Shown: piece after piece, positions 22,680-36,000 of the stretch | How the letters are laid out: each line of letters opens with the position of its first letter | How positions within the stretch are numbered: the stretch's first letter is position 1 | Origin: Areca catechu | Lineage: Eukaryota; Streptophyta; Magnoliopsida; Arecales; Arecaceae | Direction of reading: 5' to 3' | Length of the DNA stretch: 64,000 bases | NCBI GenBank assembly: GCA_021397845.1 | Contig: CM038046.1 | Location: forward strand, 2,151,001-2,215,000 | Program-made: the position numbers and the translations under genes | The notes under the pieces: model-generated | The model's database searches: none | What the model was told of the DNA's origin: nothing | The model's input: only the letters and a program-made list of their open reading frames with translations

Positions 22680-23739
22680 GCAGTAAGCAAAGACGAATAC
22701 AACCTAAAAAGTCCAAAAATATAGAATCCCTGAGCTGAACAGGGGCAGAGCGCCAATCAGACCATAATACAGATCCCGTATGCTGAGCTACATAGGAGGC
22801 TACCCAGTCAGCAGCCGAATTAGCCTTCCTATAAATATGCCTAATAGTCAGGGAAAGACAGCCATGCAGTAGAAGTCTAATATCCCTGACTATAGGGTGA
22901 TCCGCGATCGAAAAAGAAGGATGTGAAATCCAAGAGATAACGGTGGCAAAGTCACTCTCAATAATCAGACGATTCCGATGGAGAACCTACCTAGCATACC
23001 AAATTCCAGCCCAAGCAGCATAAAGCTCTAAGGTCAGAACAAAAAAATCATAAAGGGGAATGCCTCTGGCAGTAAGGAACCCCATACGAGAATCCCTGAT
23101 AACAAATCCAGCACCGCCCATCCTGCAACGTAGGCTCCCATCAAAGCTGACCGTGACGAAAAATGGAGGAGGGGGCTCCCAGGTAATAAAAACCCTGCGG
23201 GACGCTTGAGGAGCGGAGAGGGAATCCCAGGTCTCTGTATCAATCACAGTAGACCTACAATACTCCATAGCAGCAGTCCGAGCCCGCTCCACCAGCATAA
23301 TAGGGGATGATCTGGCCTCTGCAAATATCCGGTCGTTTCTGGACATCCATATATGATAAGCCAGATAAGCAATAAATGATACCTGGATCTTGGGGCCAGT
23401 CCGAAGTAGAGCATAGAAGGCATCTGGCATAATGTTAGACACGACAGTGGGATCATGGAAACCCGCCAAAACCCAAATCCTTCTCGCGCGAGGGCAAAGA
23501 AAGATAGCATGCGTCTGGGACTCCGGTGGCATCCCACAGAACGAACAATCTGAAGAAATATGGATACCCCTGGAGGAAAAGAGCTCATGGGTGGGAAGGC
23601 GATGCCAAGCAAGTTTCCAAATAAAAAGGGAGACTCTAGGATGCACTAGCAGCCTCCAAATCCAGTGATAGCTCCTGGAAAAAAATCGATCGGAGGAACT
23701 GGGAGCAATGAGGTCAGAGATCGGCACCCGGGAGAACAT
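22680..23739 (-). pseudogene. LINE ORF2 C-terminal part: zf-RVT and RNase H
   Basis: The 250-residue open part (23739-22987) has the plant LINE zinc-binding domain (SLFIWKLAWHRLPT, then CSFCGMPPESQTHAIFLCP) at residues ~30-90 and an RNase H start (VSFDGSLRCRMGGAGFVIRD, ELYAAWAGIWYAR) at ~190-250. The remaining RNase H continues below 22987 in another frame down to about 22690. RNase H would remove RNA from the RNA:DNA hybrid. A stop and frame change near 22987 break it. Confidence 0.85.
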
Positions 23740-23947
23740 CGTATGTCGCCAAAATCGGATATCAGGGCAAGTATAAACAGGGAGAGGAATGGAGAGGACC
23801 CTGGAACCAAGAATATGGTCGAAATAGAGAGAACTACCTCCGTATCCCAGGTGGCAAGTCCCGGCCGCCGAAGATCAGCAATAGTCATCAATGGGGCGTG
23901 AGAACAGATATGAACATAGGCTACTAAATCAGAGGAATATCCGATAT

Positions 23948-25450
23948 TTAGGGGTCGTACATAAATCTGATGGAAAGGCCGTCCCCCAGAACCCATAATA
24001 GCTGTGGGATGACGATCGGTGCCCTAGCAAGAAGCTCACGCCAAACAACCGATGACTTCCTGGCAGGATTAGGGCAATCACCAGGATCCATAGGGATATC
24101 ACCATACTTGGCTCTCATGAAAGAGGGCCACATAGCATCCGGACATAAGAAAAATCTGGCAGCATGTCTGGTCAAGAAGGCCTCTCTCCTATCTAGGAGA
24201 GAAGGAATACCCAGGCCACCAGTGTGAGTAGGAGTGCAAACAATGTCCCATCTCATCAGATGAATTCTCCTCCTAGCGGAGGAAGAATCCCAGAGGAAAG
24301 ACCTAATCATCTGCTCCAGCTTGCCAATGACTCCCTTTGGAATGAAAGAATTAGATAGCATGTAGACTGGGAGAGAGGCCAGGATGGAGCGGATAAGAGT
24401 AAGCCTGCCCATCGTGGAAAGGGATCTGGCCTGCCATCATGTGATCCTATTTGCAACAGATGCTAGAAGAGGAGCACAATCTTGATTGGTAAGTCTGGAT
24501 CCAGAAATGGGTATCCCCAAGTAGTGGAGAGGTCCATGTTGCTCCCGGATGCCCAGCATATCAGTGATCCTACTCCGGAGAGTAGGGCTAATCTTAGGGC
24601 TGAAGTAAACTCCCGATTTATGAAAATTTACCCTCTGACCAGAAGCATAACAGTAGTTCTCAACTACTCTGCTGAGACCCTTGGCATTAGATAAAGAAGC
24701 CCGCCCAAGCAGGAGACAGTCATCTGCAAAAAGGAGATAAGAGATCGAGGAGGCTCCAAGCACAGTAATATAAGGTTGGATCAGAGAATTCCGCACCGCC
24801 GCCGAAAGGGATCTGGATAGGAAGTCAGCATAAATGATAAATAAATAAGGGGACAGAGGACAACCTTGTCGGAGGCCGTAGGAGAGATGAAAGAATTCTG
24901 TAAGGGATCCATTAATCAATATAGAGAAAGCCGGAGCATTTATGCATGCCATGATTTTTGAAATTCAGGATGGGTGAAATCCAATGTGCTCCAGAGATTT
25001 GCACAGAAAGGTCCAATCAACACGGTCATAGGCCCTCTCCATATCGAGCTTGATAGCCATCAAACTACGGCGCTGCGATGCTCGATGAAGATTAGTCATA
25101 AATTCTTGGACAATAAGAATATTATTGGTGATGTTGCGGCCTCCAATAAAAGCTCCTTGCTCAGGACTAATCAGCTTTGGGAGAATCAGTCTCATCCTGT
25201 TCGCCAATAATTTAGCACAAACTTTGTAAAGAGTATTGCAGAGACTGATAGGCCTATAATGAGCAGGCAATGATGGATCCCGTTTCTTCGGAATGAGGGC
25301 AATAAACGTCTGCTTCCAGTTGGGAGACATAGTGGCCATATTAAAAAAGAGTTGAACAGCAGCAACCATGTCAGCCCTCATAATCTCCCAGAAAGAGTGA
25401 AAGACAAAGGAAGGGAAGCCATCAGGGCCAGGGGCTTTGTCCTCTGCCAG
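23948..25450 (-). pseudogene. LINE reverse transcriptase region, broken
   Basis: Three successive open pieces carry RT motifs in order: 25381-24965 (LIPKKRDPSLPAHYRPISLCN, KLDMERAYDRVDW), 24952-24437 (LRQGCPLSPYLFIIY and the catalytic YLLFADDCLLL) and 24412-23948 (the thumb and connection region, GRLTLIRSILASLPVYML). The KAPGPDGFP motif typical of LINE RT lies just upstream at about 25420-25440, beyond a stop. The FADD motif is preserved, so the breaks are point mutations rather than loss of domains. Confidence 0.9.
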
Positions 25451-25845
25451 GGACTAGAGAGTAGATTTTACTTCCTCCTCAGTAACCTGGGTCAGGATAT
25501 CATAATTCTGGAGAGTGTAACAGTATTCTGGGAAGGAGCTGGAAAAATAAAAGGATAAGTGGGATTAGGAGCAGTCCACCTAGTGGCGAAGTAGTGGAGG
25601 AAATGCCTCCTAATGTCAACGTCGTCCTCAATCCAACCATCCTGGTCAAAATAAATAGCTCGAATAGTGTTGGTATATCTCCAGATGATAGTAGAATGAT
25701 GAAAAAAATGGGTGTTCCTATCCCCCTCCCTCAGCCATTGTACCCTGAAGTTTTGCCTCCAGAGAACCTCCTGGTTCCGAAGAAGGGTATGATGGCGGGC
25801 AAGAGAAGTCCTGAGAGCATTTAGATCATCATCAGATAAGTGGCC

Positions 25846-26799
25846 CTAGGCATCCTCCTTGATTTGTAGATCATGAATAGAGACTTCAACCAGCTTAATC
25901 TGATTTATAAGATTGCCAACCTCAACCTTGTTCCACCAAAGAAGGCATCTTCTCAGAAGCATCAGTCTCCTAGAAATCCTGTAAGCCACATCCCCCCGAA
26001 CAGGAATACGCCAGACCTCCCTAGCTATCTCCTTGGCTTTGGGATAAGACAACCAAAACTTCTCAAATCTAAAGGGTCTCGATCTGGGAGGGGGGGCAGA
26101 AATAGTGAGAAGAATGGAGGCATGATCCGAGAAAATTCTGCTAAAGTGGTGAACCTTGTGATTTAAAAATAGAGAAAGCCAAGAGGGCGTAGCAAAATAT
26201 CTGTCGAGCCTTTTCCATACTCTGGCCTGCCCCAATCTATTGTTGCACCAGGTATGACGAGGACCTTGGAAGCCTAAATCAATCAGGCCATTGTCATGGA
26301 TAAAGGCAAAAAATTTCTTGGTACTGACATCCAGTATAAAGGGTCTGCCCCCATGCTTGTCCTCCTTCCTTTCTATAGTGTTGAAATCTCCAGCAACAAC
26401 CGTAGGGATCCCCTGGTTTATCAGAGCAGAGACTTTCTCCCAGACCACTCTCCTTTTCCTGTAAGAAGTGCTAGCATATACACCACAGAGAACCCAGGAG
26501 GGTCGATCAGGTTCAGACACAACAATAGCCACGAGTTGAGGCGATCTATGGAAAATATCAATCCTTGCTACCGTGGAGTCCCAGCTAACAATAATACCTC
26601 CAGCTCGCCCCTAAGAAGGTACAGCATAGAAACCCCAGTCCCTGGGAAAGCGACGCCTGAAACCTTGAAGAGTAGGACTAGCAATCCTTGTCTCAAGCAA
26701 AATACAGATCTGCGGATGATTAACTTGTAGATATCTATAATAGGTTGAAAGAAAGGAGGGTTTATTGGCCACCCTTACATTCCAAACAAAAAGTTTCAT
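25846..26799 (-). pseudogene. LINE apurinic-like endonuclease, one internal stop
   Basis: The N-terminal piece (26799-26611) begins MKLFVWNVR and contains ETRI; the second (26532-25846) contains VVAGDFNTI, DLGFQGPRHTWCN, LDR and FSDHASIL, the signature residues of LINE endonucleases. Both are in the same frame and separated by a stop at about 26608-26610. This enzyme nicks the target site to prime reverse transcription. Confidence 0.85.
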
Positions 26800-26809
26800 A
26801 TCAACAAGA

Positions 26810-27275
26810 TCAGGTATGAGGGTCGGACCCCTGACCGACCTCCAGCCCTTTAGTTACAGTGGATTGCATAATTGGAACATTAACTAACTGTTCCCCTTCA
26901 CTAGTTTTCCCAGTGATCCCCAGGGTACTTTTGACCCTGTCACAAACATCAGTATGCCCCACCCTCTCAGAAGCAAAGTCAGACTTGACAGGTGTGGGAG
27001 GCTGACTTAAGGCATGAGAATCATCTTTTGGTACCACTAGTCCATCAGCCTTGAGAGAAAACCTTTCGGCCTTCTGTGTATTTCCCAGACTCGATTTTTT
27101 GACCTCGCTTGATGAACCCTGCAGTCCCATTGCCGGCTTCCTGGCTAACTCCTTCAACCGTGGGAGCTTAACAGTATCCTCCTTCGTAACAGCCTCCTAG
27201 ACCTGTACTGCATGGGAAACAACAAGCAAAGGGTCTGGTGCTTCAAGCTCGACACCCCCTCATCCAGCAGGCACC
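26810..27275 (-). pseudogene. LINE 5' remnant (linker or ORF1 tail)
   Basis: A 115-residue open frame (27157-26810), rich in Ser, Lys and Pro with no recognised domain, lies directly upstream of the endonuclease. It is probably the end of ORF1 or the N-terminal extension of ORF2. Similarity ends at about 27275, where host simple repeat resumes. Confidence 0.5.
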
Positions 27276-27286
27276 TTATTATTATT

Positions 27287-29739
27287 AATGCATTACCACT
27301 ACTATCATCATCATTTCCACCGTATAATTATCACCATCGACTATCATTATTGTCACCAATATAATTGCCTTTGCCACGGTATAACTGGTATTATTGTTTC
27401 TCCGCCACAGAAAACTTAGTTATTATTTTATCAATATTGGCATTGGATGTAGGCGGGCCAAGTCCCATGACTGGCTGCGATCCAATTGCATATCGGGACT
27501 CGTGTTGAACGCTGGCAAATCAAAAGCGCAAAGTAGCTTCAAGCTATAATACTGGATTATTGTTATTGCATAATATTTGATAATTTATTTACTTATCATC
27601 GAGGAATACAGAGCATTATGTAAACTAACAAAAATCATAAAAAAAACTTTTATATTATCCAAAAAATATATAACAAAATAAAACACGGAAGGCGGAAAAC
27701 AAGACATAATTGGCAAGTTCTTTTTTATTAATGTATCGTAGACAAATCTTATAGTGGATTTATAAAACAAGAGTATCTACCACATAAAAGAAAATGATGC
27801 GGAACATGTTCAACATTAAGGGCAGCTTTAAAGACATTAAAAAATAATAAAAAAATAAAATTGGCATGCTGTACCAAGATCTAACATGATTCTCTTAAAA
27901 TCCGGGCTACATTTTCCATGGAAGCTAGAGATACGCTATAATAATTAATAGAATACATGATCATCTACAAAAGTTCATCCAGAAGGAAAAAAAAAAAAAA
28001 ACCTCATCCAGAAACTTTACCAAATAAAAAAAAGGTTCATCTAAAACTATTAGTTCAGAGAAAATACAAGAAAAATCAATACAATAAAAAATATTATTAA
28101 AAAATCTAATATAGAAGAAACATATATAATAAATCTTGTTTACTCTGCTGACATCAATGATAGTCAGGTTGACGTACCCATCTTCGGATGGGGAACGGCT
28201 GCGAAAAAATTAATATGCGCAGTGTATCGAAGACTGAGATTGGGGGACCATCTGGGAATGGCCACGCCTGGGATCCAATTCTTCATCTCTTTTTTCTATC
28301 AAAAATATATATATATATAAAAGAAACACATCATCAAAAACCTGTGCGGATGTCGAGAGCCAAATAAAGCTCCAGAAAAAGTATAAATATTTTGTTCTAT
28401 TTTTTTTTCTTTCCCTTCCGCTCTTCTTTCTCTATCCGCTAAAACAAAAAAAAATACCATGACCTTGGGCCCAATTCAAAGAGTCTCAATGGACTCTACT
28501 TCCTGGTGGCAAAAGGAAAGTCATGCATCCCAATTCTCCACCTTGGCTTTTATTGCCAAGCCAACCAAAAGATCTAGCAGAAACCTTGAATCTATTTTTG
28601 GGGTGGCATCTAGTTTAACTCCTAGCCCACGATAAACCCAAGCACCTTCTATACCGGCTCATCCTGTCACCTATGGCATTAGCATCGCTCTTTCAGAAAC
28701 TTCTCAGGAAAATTGATCTGTCACCATGGCAACGGTGATCCTTGGAGACCACCACCTATCTCCAATTGCACCATCTCGAGCATCATGTCTTCATCCCACC
28801 GTACACATAATCCGAACTCCATCTGCAACCGTGTATCCAATTAACCGATATACGTTATTACACTCCTTAACCTTCACCGGCACCATGATGTCATGTTACA
28901 TCAAATATTTGGATTTTCACCATCACTACCCACCAATCTCAAAAATCGAAATATAATAACTTAAAAAAGATCGAATACCATCAAACAACTAAATAGTATA
29001 ACCTTCCTTTACCTTAAAAGAATCAAAACAATCCTTCTTGATAAATATAACAATAACTATAAGAATCCAAAATCCAAGCACGCTTGAAGGTGTCTGTTAA
29101 CAATTTGTCCAACATCACTGCATCCATCAGCATGCTTGTCATCATTCTCTTCCGAAGAATCACCATCTTCTTTTGCTTCGGTGTGTATCGTGGAAACATC
29201 GATCGATGGAACCTTCCTCACACATGCATCTTTCTCAACTTGTCCTACAATCCTTTGAAGGTGGTCTCCAAGGAAACATCAATAAAATTGATTCATCAGC
29301 TATCACAATATTACCCTTTTTTTTTTTTTTTGGCAAACTCTTCCCTCGCCATTGCAGCATGTACGTAGTTGGTACCTTTAAATCTTGAAATTAAAATTTG
29401 TTTGAATCGCCCGCCATCTTGAACAATATATAATATATGCATATTTAATATATAAATATAGGTTTTAAATTTTAAGGCATCTTGGAGCTAGGTCAAGGCA
29501 TGCCTAACCTTATCAACAAATCTTTTCGGGCATTGGATTTGAGACTCGGGCCTGGACCAAATCTTGCACAGCTTGACAACCCATGGTCTTGGTTGATCCT
29601 TTTTCAAACCCTGACGAGGGCCCAAGAAATAAATATTAGATATAAAGAAATATGAGATGTTGAATCATCATTAGCAGCATCGAATTAATCATTGATGAAA
29701 GTAGACGAAGTTTAATCAAGATAGTCCATATTGATGGTC
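27287..29739. other. Spacer upstream of the ORP gene
   Basis: 27287-27430 continues the ACC/ATC-rich low-complexity sequence found left of the LINE. The rest is AT-rich with poly-A runs and a short (TA)n at about 28308-28318. No supported gene; short open frames at 28726-28956 and 29084-29388 show no family similarity I can recognise. Confidence 0.55.
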
Positions 29740-30000
29740 ATTGTCCATATCGATTCATCGGACGGTGTAACTTAAGCGTCTCTCCGAGATCAGGAACGAG
29801 TTTACTCCTTCCCGTTCCTCCCACCTCTTTCGTGAAGTTGCCGGTGTTTGCTTACCTGACGCGCCAAAGCCTTCCGGCTCCGCTTTCTATCAAAACGCTG
29901 CTGCCCGTCTCCTCTCCCGCTCGCCGTGGATGATTGATCGTTTTCGAGCATCGATTCTTGGATTCTATTAGTTTCTGATCTCTAAATCAGGGGTTTGGAG
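29740..30000 (+). promoter_or_regulatory. Probable 5' leader and proximal promoter of the ORP gene
   Basis: The sequence turns GC/CT-rich (CTCC and TCTCTCC words) just ahead of the start codon, as in many plant 5' leaders. No convincing TATA box is visible close to it. The ATG at 30001 has G at -3 and G at +4, a favourable context. Transcript start cannot be fixed from sequence alone. Confidence 0.4.
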
Positions 30001-30089
30001 ATGGGTTCGAGGGATGAGAAACCGGCGAGTAGTGGATTCTTCTCTGCGATCAGGAACTGGGGTACTGTGGTGCATAAATCGGTAAATGG
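30001..30089 (+). CDS. ORP3A: ORP gene, exon 1
   Basis: Residues 1-29 plus two bases of codon 30. Ser/Gly-rich start, then the hydrophobic-aromatic FFSAIRNWG segment and KSVN. The donor GT at 30090 is chosen because joining to 36921 restores a Gly codon and the conserved NGLLGYEGLE run. Intron 1 follows (30090-36920, 6831 bp). Confidence 0.88.
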
Positions 30090-33000
30090 GTACGAGGACT
30101 CTTTGGATCCGTTGTTTCTATTTGTTCTTTTGGAAGAAACATCTTTGGTCGAGCTGTTGTTGATTGGATTGCAGTGGGTATGAGGATTAAAGCTGTATTA
30201 AAAACCCTAGTCTTTGTTTGAAATGACAAGATTTGCTTATTTTACAAGATTTTTAAGGATCTTTAACAATTTAGTCCTGTATTTGGTGATTAAGAAGAGC
30301 ATTTTATTTTCAGTTTAGGCGATTTGATTTTATTCATCTGGAAATCGTTCCAGAAAGCCTTTTTTTTTTTTTTTTTTTTAATGCTTAAAAAGGAAACACT
30401 GATCTCCTAAGTATATGTGGTAGCTTTTCTTTGTTTACAATATAATTCCATGGATACTGGTCTTTTCTGGTGTTCGTAAATATTCTTTCATTATGCTTAT
30501 AATGCTAGCACTTGTAAGATTATAAATTTGTGAATAAGCTGGATGCCTGATGACAAAACTTGCGAAACGGTGAAAGCTAAAACGATTAAGAAAACACTCT
30601 AAAAAATGCACGGCGGTGTCATTGGACTCCTAGATTATTGTGGCTCCGCTCTTTTTTTTTTCTCCATAAATCGAAACAATTACTTCATATAAGGGGGCTT
30701 GCGCATTGGTTTAAAGGCTAATATTTGGCTCACACACTAAGTTTAGTGTCTTAGTAGATGCTAATAGTTTAACATAGGGTTTTAGAGTCTCTTGTAGCAG
30801 AAATTATTTTTTGGTCATAGTGTATAAGCACTTCAAGATTTGGCAAGTCTTAATTCTACCATATATGTGGTTAGCGTTGCTTATTTGTAAGTGTTGAGAC
30901 ACAAGAATGTCAGAATTGAAGAAGAATCGCTATCTTGCAAGTAATGTGCAGTTGCTATTGTTTTATAGTAGTTACTTTATGCATGTGGTGAGTGCTCCCA
31001 ATATGCTTTCATGTTACTCAATCATTCAGATTCTGCTTCCCTATATCTCATCATAAAATATTTCTTGTTGTCTTTTGCTTTAACATTTTGGTTCCTGCCT
31101 CTTTCTTTGTGAGACTCAGAGAGATTTTAACTGTTATCTTTTCATTTCAACCTCTGTAATATCTCTAAGCATATTGCTTTTATTTAACATAAAACTTTTT
31201 AGTTGGACCACAAAGAAGAAGAAAAAAAGAAAGGCCTCAAAGGTCAAAATTCATATTAGCTCACGTACCCAGAAGGGATCAGTCTTGTCCAGACCACAAA
31301 GAAATGAATGGAATACATGATACTCCTCAACATATCCTCGTGTCTTCACAACTTAACCGAGCTATGCAGCGTAATATAAGGTCGAATGAGAGTTTTCGCT
31401 CTTTACTGAGATTACTTAATAATCCGAGGAAATGCTAGCTACAAATTATAATGCGGGTGAATAGGGTGAAGAGTTATATTTGACATTTCCCTGAAGTTTA
31501 CAGTAACTTCTACTAGTTATATAAGTATAAAATAAAAGCAAAGAAATCAATTTTATTACATGCTTATTAGTCTTAACATTGGAACAAGGATCAACAAAGT
31601 GCTTGTTATCAAAGCATGAGACTGTAAGCCGAGAGGTGAGGCAATGGAATAATGTATAAGATGCAAGCATAAGTAATAGGGTAACATTATTCTTTGTTTC
31701 TTTCTTCTTCTTCTTCTCATTCTTCTTTTGACATTAAAAAAATCATATCATAGAGTCGTGTATGCATTATACACATATGCAATAGTACTGTCTAACAATC
31801 AGCATCAGGCTTACCTTGTTTTCTCTAAACCAACAACCTATTCTTTGATGTCATGCCAGTATTTTCTTGCATAAAGTTAAAACAGTTCTTACCCATCAAT
31901 TTTAGTTGTCTCTCTTTCCCTTTGAAAAGAAGCCTTTCATTTTTGTCTCCTTTTTTGGTTTGGCTGATAGGTAATTTTGGAATGATGCTTAGTTTTGGGA
32001 TGATTCTGCTATATCCTTATCTATAATGTGAACTCTAGGAGTTCGGCACTACCCTATGAGTTCAGCTTTAATTTTTGTTGTTTACAAAAAGCCCCTTCAT
32101 CCCTTGTTCTTATGAGAGAATGATGCTGCAAGCCCTCGATGCGCAACTCCAACTCCCCCTAGGGTAGCCTCTCATGTGCATTGCACATGCAAGGTTCTAG
32201 TAATTGAGTACATGTAAGTGTTGGGTTTGTGCCTTTGTTCAGCCCACCCACATGTGTAGGATGCAGGATCACGCAGTCCACATGCGCGGGGCGCGGTCCA
32301 AGGCTCTTTTTTACATGATTTCCATGCTTGGGAGGTTTTTTCGCATCCTTTACTGGGCAGACGCGATTAGAGGCCCTTTAAGAGTCTATTTGACATTTTT
32401 TATATCTTTTTGGGCTCTATAAAAGGTGAGACAACCTTGGAGTTCAGGAAAGAGCTAGGTAAGGGTCAAGAGAGCTTTAAGAGATTTTTTTAAAACCTTT
32501 TTGTGAGGGATCTTGTAAGTATTTTTTCTCATAGTGAAGTTTCGCATGTCTATTTAAATTGTGTTTGTGTCTTCTTTCTTTCTTTTTCCTCTTGTAGTAT
32601 TGACATCGTTAACAGAGTTGCGATCTTGGACAAGGATCCATATTCTACATTTTCGAGGGATTTTTCAATAAGTGGTATCAAGTACCAAGTTGTTTGTATT
32701 GCAGTGATGTTGATCGAGATAGAAGAAGATGGAGAAGACAAGTGCAATCAAGGTAGAAATTAACTGATATGATGGGAAGAGCAATTTCTTTTTATAGCAA
32801 GCGAGGGTGAAAAACGTGCTCATCTAACAAGGGCTGATTGACGCTCTTATATAGGAGAAAAAGCAAGCTATCATGGAGGATAAAAATTAGAGGCGACTCT
32901 AGATGCAGGTGGTGAGCACGATTCGCTTGTACCAGCGAATGACATAGTGATCCATGTACTTAGTGAGACAATGTAGATGAAGCTTGAGAAGATGTACAAG

Positions 33001-36000
33001 ATGAATTTGCTCACCAACACTCTCTTTCTCTGGAAGCAGTTCTATCAGTTACAAATGAGCAAGGGATAGAGCATGCAAGAACATCTTAGTAACTTCCAGA
33101 AGATTCTCACTGATTTTCTCAGTGTTGGTGAGAAGATTGAGAAGAAGACCAGGACGTTAGTCTTGCCTTCATCGCTTTCTCCCCTCTTTTTGAGTCTTTA
33201 GCAGCAGCTTTTCTTGTGGGAAGAATACTATCAAGATGGAAGATGTTACTTTTGCATTTCTCCAGAATGGAAATTTTAGACGAGAGAACCAAGCTTCGAG
33301 TTCAAGCAGTAACTCAGCTTTGGCGATGACTAGAGAAGGAGGTGACAGAGGACAAAACATCAAGGGATTGCAAAATGGGAGGTCCAGGTCCAAGGACTCT
33401 AGCAAGGTCAGATGCTACCGGCATGATGAGTTGGGACATCAAGTCAAAGATTGTCTATAGCTTAAAGATTGGACGAAGGCTACTATGATGGTGGTCCATG
33501 GTAGCGATATTGAAGAATATGATGAGGTACTTATGGTGAGATATTTACCTCTTCCTCTTAGTGAGTTTTAGATTTGGCTTGTTTGCATCATATTTGTTGC
33601 AGAGAGGAGTTGTTTCTCTCTAGAAAGCAATGATAGCACTGTTCATCTGCCGGACGGATCGAGCTATGCGATCAAGGATATTAGGACAGTCATATTATAG
33701 ATATATGATGGAGCAGTGAAGAAATTGGATGAGATCCGATATATACCAGTTTTAGAAGAAATTTAATTTTACTTAGCATACTAGATTCAAACAGCTATAG
33801 ATGGAAAGCTAATAATAGAATCCTAAAGATTGTGCATGGTATAGGATTGTTTTAAAAGGAAAGAAATATGTAGGACACTATCTCTTAACAGGAAGCTCAA
33901 TGCGAGGTGGAGCTCTTAGTGCTAGGTGGAGCATAACGCGAGGTGGAGTTCTAGGTGCAGGTGGATTGGGCACAAGATGGAAGATTCGGGATGATGACAG
34001 GTGATGTCACAGAGTGAAATTTCTATTACCACAAGAGGCTATCCCAAGTAGGTTTCTTGTCAGGCAAATCATAACATATGATGGAGATGGGTTCGAGCGG
34101 CCTAGCTCAACTCCTATGTTTGCCTATTTATGAGCGGTTAGGCATTTATTCTAGGGCATGAAGGTGGGATTGTTCGCAAGTTCTTAAAAGTTATGTGAAG
34201 ACTGAACATCAAGTCGAGGTGAAGGTTGTTAGGTTGGCTTCTCTGTTCGGCCCACCCATGCACGTGGGATGTTATCCATGGCCCTTTTTTTTCACAATTT
34301 CCATGCTTGAGACGTTTTTTTGCATCCTTTACTGGGTAGACGTAATTAGAGACACTTTAGGAGTCTATTTGATGCCTTTTAGATCTCTTTTGGGCTTTAT
34401 AAAAGGTGAGATGGTCTTGGAGTTCAGGGAAGAGCCAAATAGCAGCCAAGAGAGCTTTGAGAGTTTTTTTTTTAAAAGCCTTTTTGTGAGGGATCTGAGA
34501 TTTCTTGTTAAGAGAATGTTGTACGAGATTAAGAATACGAGTTTTCATCTTATAAATGTTTTTTTATTATAGTAAAGTTTTGCATGCCTATTTAACTTGT
34601 GTTTGTATCTTCTTCCTTTCTCTTTCCTCTCGTGGTATCGACATCGTCAAAGAGTTGCGATCTTAGGTGGGGATCCATATTCCGCATTTTCGAGGGATTC
34701 CCCAATAATAAGTACTAAATAAGCAACTAACTAGTTCCATTAGATTAGAATGGATTATATGGATCATATGTTGCCTTCAGGACGTAATGATATGCCCAAG
34801 TCTTCTGAATTAGGTCTTGTCTTGAAACCATTTTTTTTCTATTCTTACCCATGACTTGATCTTCTCTCCTCTTATTAAACATATTAGCCTTTAAAGCAAT
34901 CTCCAAATTCACCCTTATTTAATTAAGTGGCTTCAAAGTTAACTTACCTTTTCAATTGTCCAAAAACTTTTAGGACAAGGATGATCAGTTATTTACTTGC
35001 ATAAGAAACTCATTGGATAAGTTAATGACTATGCTATTGCTATTTTGGTCATACAGATAATTTGTTTTTTGTCAATAGACTCATTTGGTTGCTGGTAAGT
35101 GGAGGGGGGGAAATTGGGGTCAATGGGAAGTAGAAAAAATCCCTCTTATTTTGTTGGGATTTTCAAAGGAAACAGATTGGAAAAACGTGTTCCTGTGAAA
35201 TTCAATTTTTATGTTTCATGAAAAAGAAAAACTCATTTAGGACATGGGTTTTTGGAATTTCCATGGGATGGGAATTGGAGGCTACCCCCCCCTCGGGAAA
35301 ATACCCTTTCATCAAAAAATCTATGGTTGAAATGAATATTTTCTCCATCACAATGTCTCAAATCCTCTACCATGATCTACAGCCAAAAATACCCTTAACC
35401 ATTATATTTTTTTTTATTTGCAAATATACGTAATGTGTAGAATAGGATAAGGTATTTCATTGGATCAAGGGTGTAATAAGTATTTTATACATTTTTTTTC
35501 CAAGAAAGCAAAAGTTCAATCAACGCTCTGGAATAAGCCACTTTCCTATAGACAATCAAACATGCCAAAACTACTTTCCTAGGAATTAGCTTCCCAGGAA
35601 TAACATTCCAGTCTTCCTGCGAACTAAATGAGTCCTATATTCTCATTGACATGACCTTTATACACTTTATGCAAAATGTCATATGTATATGGTTTGTCCT
35701 TTTAATTGTAATTGTTTTGATAAACTCCTTGTTTCATAAATATCTTCTCCATTTTCCCTTGCTCTCAATCTTTTCTTACTACTTTTAGCTAAAATCCTCA
35801 TTACTATAGGACTTTGATATGATATGCCATTAATTCCTCTGCTGCATCATTCATAATTGCTAGATTTTCGTCTCACTTTCTGGGTCCATCCTCTATAATA
35901 GAATGCAATATACCTCGTACAATACTTTACTCCAAGATTTCTATCATATACGGTCATCAATAATTCCTTCTCATCAATTAGCCACTGGATACATCAGCAC

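Larger units (their letters stand above)
22659..27275 (-). mobile_element. 5'-truncated LINE (L1-type with RNase H)
   Basis: Reading on the minus strand: remnant linker or ORF1 tail (to 26810), endonuclease (26799-25846), reverse transcriptase (about 25440-23948), zinc-binding RT-associated domain and RNase H (23739-22680). The frame is broken by several stops and shifts but the domain order is intact. No LTRs are present. The 3' end runs into TTA/ATC simple repeats. ORF1 is nearly all missing, consistent with incomplete target-primed reverse transcription. The element is a defective copy. Confidence 0.85.
32219..34707 (+). mobile_element. Decayed Ty1/copia element in ORP intron 1
   Basis: Two ~450-480 bp direct repeats at about 32219-32670 and 34227-34707 share TTTACTGGG.AGACG, CTATAAAAGGTGAGA, TTTTTGTGAGGGATCT and a final CATTTTCGAGGGATT block, so they are LTRs at roughly 80 % identity. 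After the left one comes TGGTATCAAG (32673), a tRNA-Met-type primer site; before the right one, a purine-rich GAGGTGAAGG tract. Imperfect flanking pentamers GTAAG (32214) and ATAAG (34708) may be the old duplication. The ~1.55 kb interior retains only gag and a little protease, so most of pol is lost. Confidence 0.8.

Noticed and set aside
29995..30183. ORP exon 1 continuing through 30183
   Set aside because: Reading on past 30089 gives Leu-rich intron sequence without family similarity; splicing at 30090 restores the conserved NGLLGYEGLE context with exon 2.
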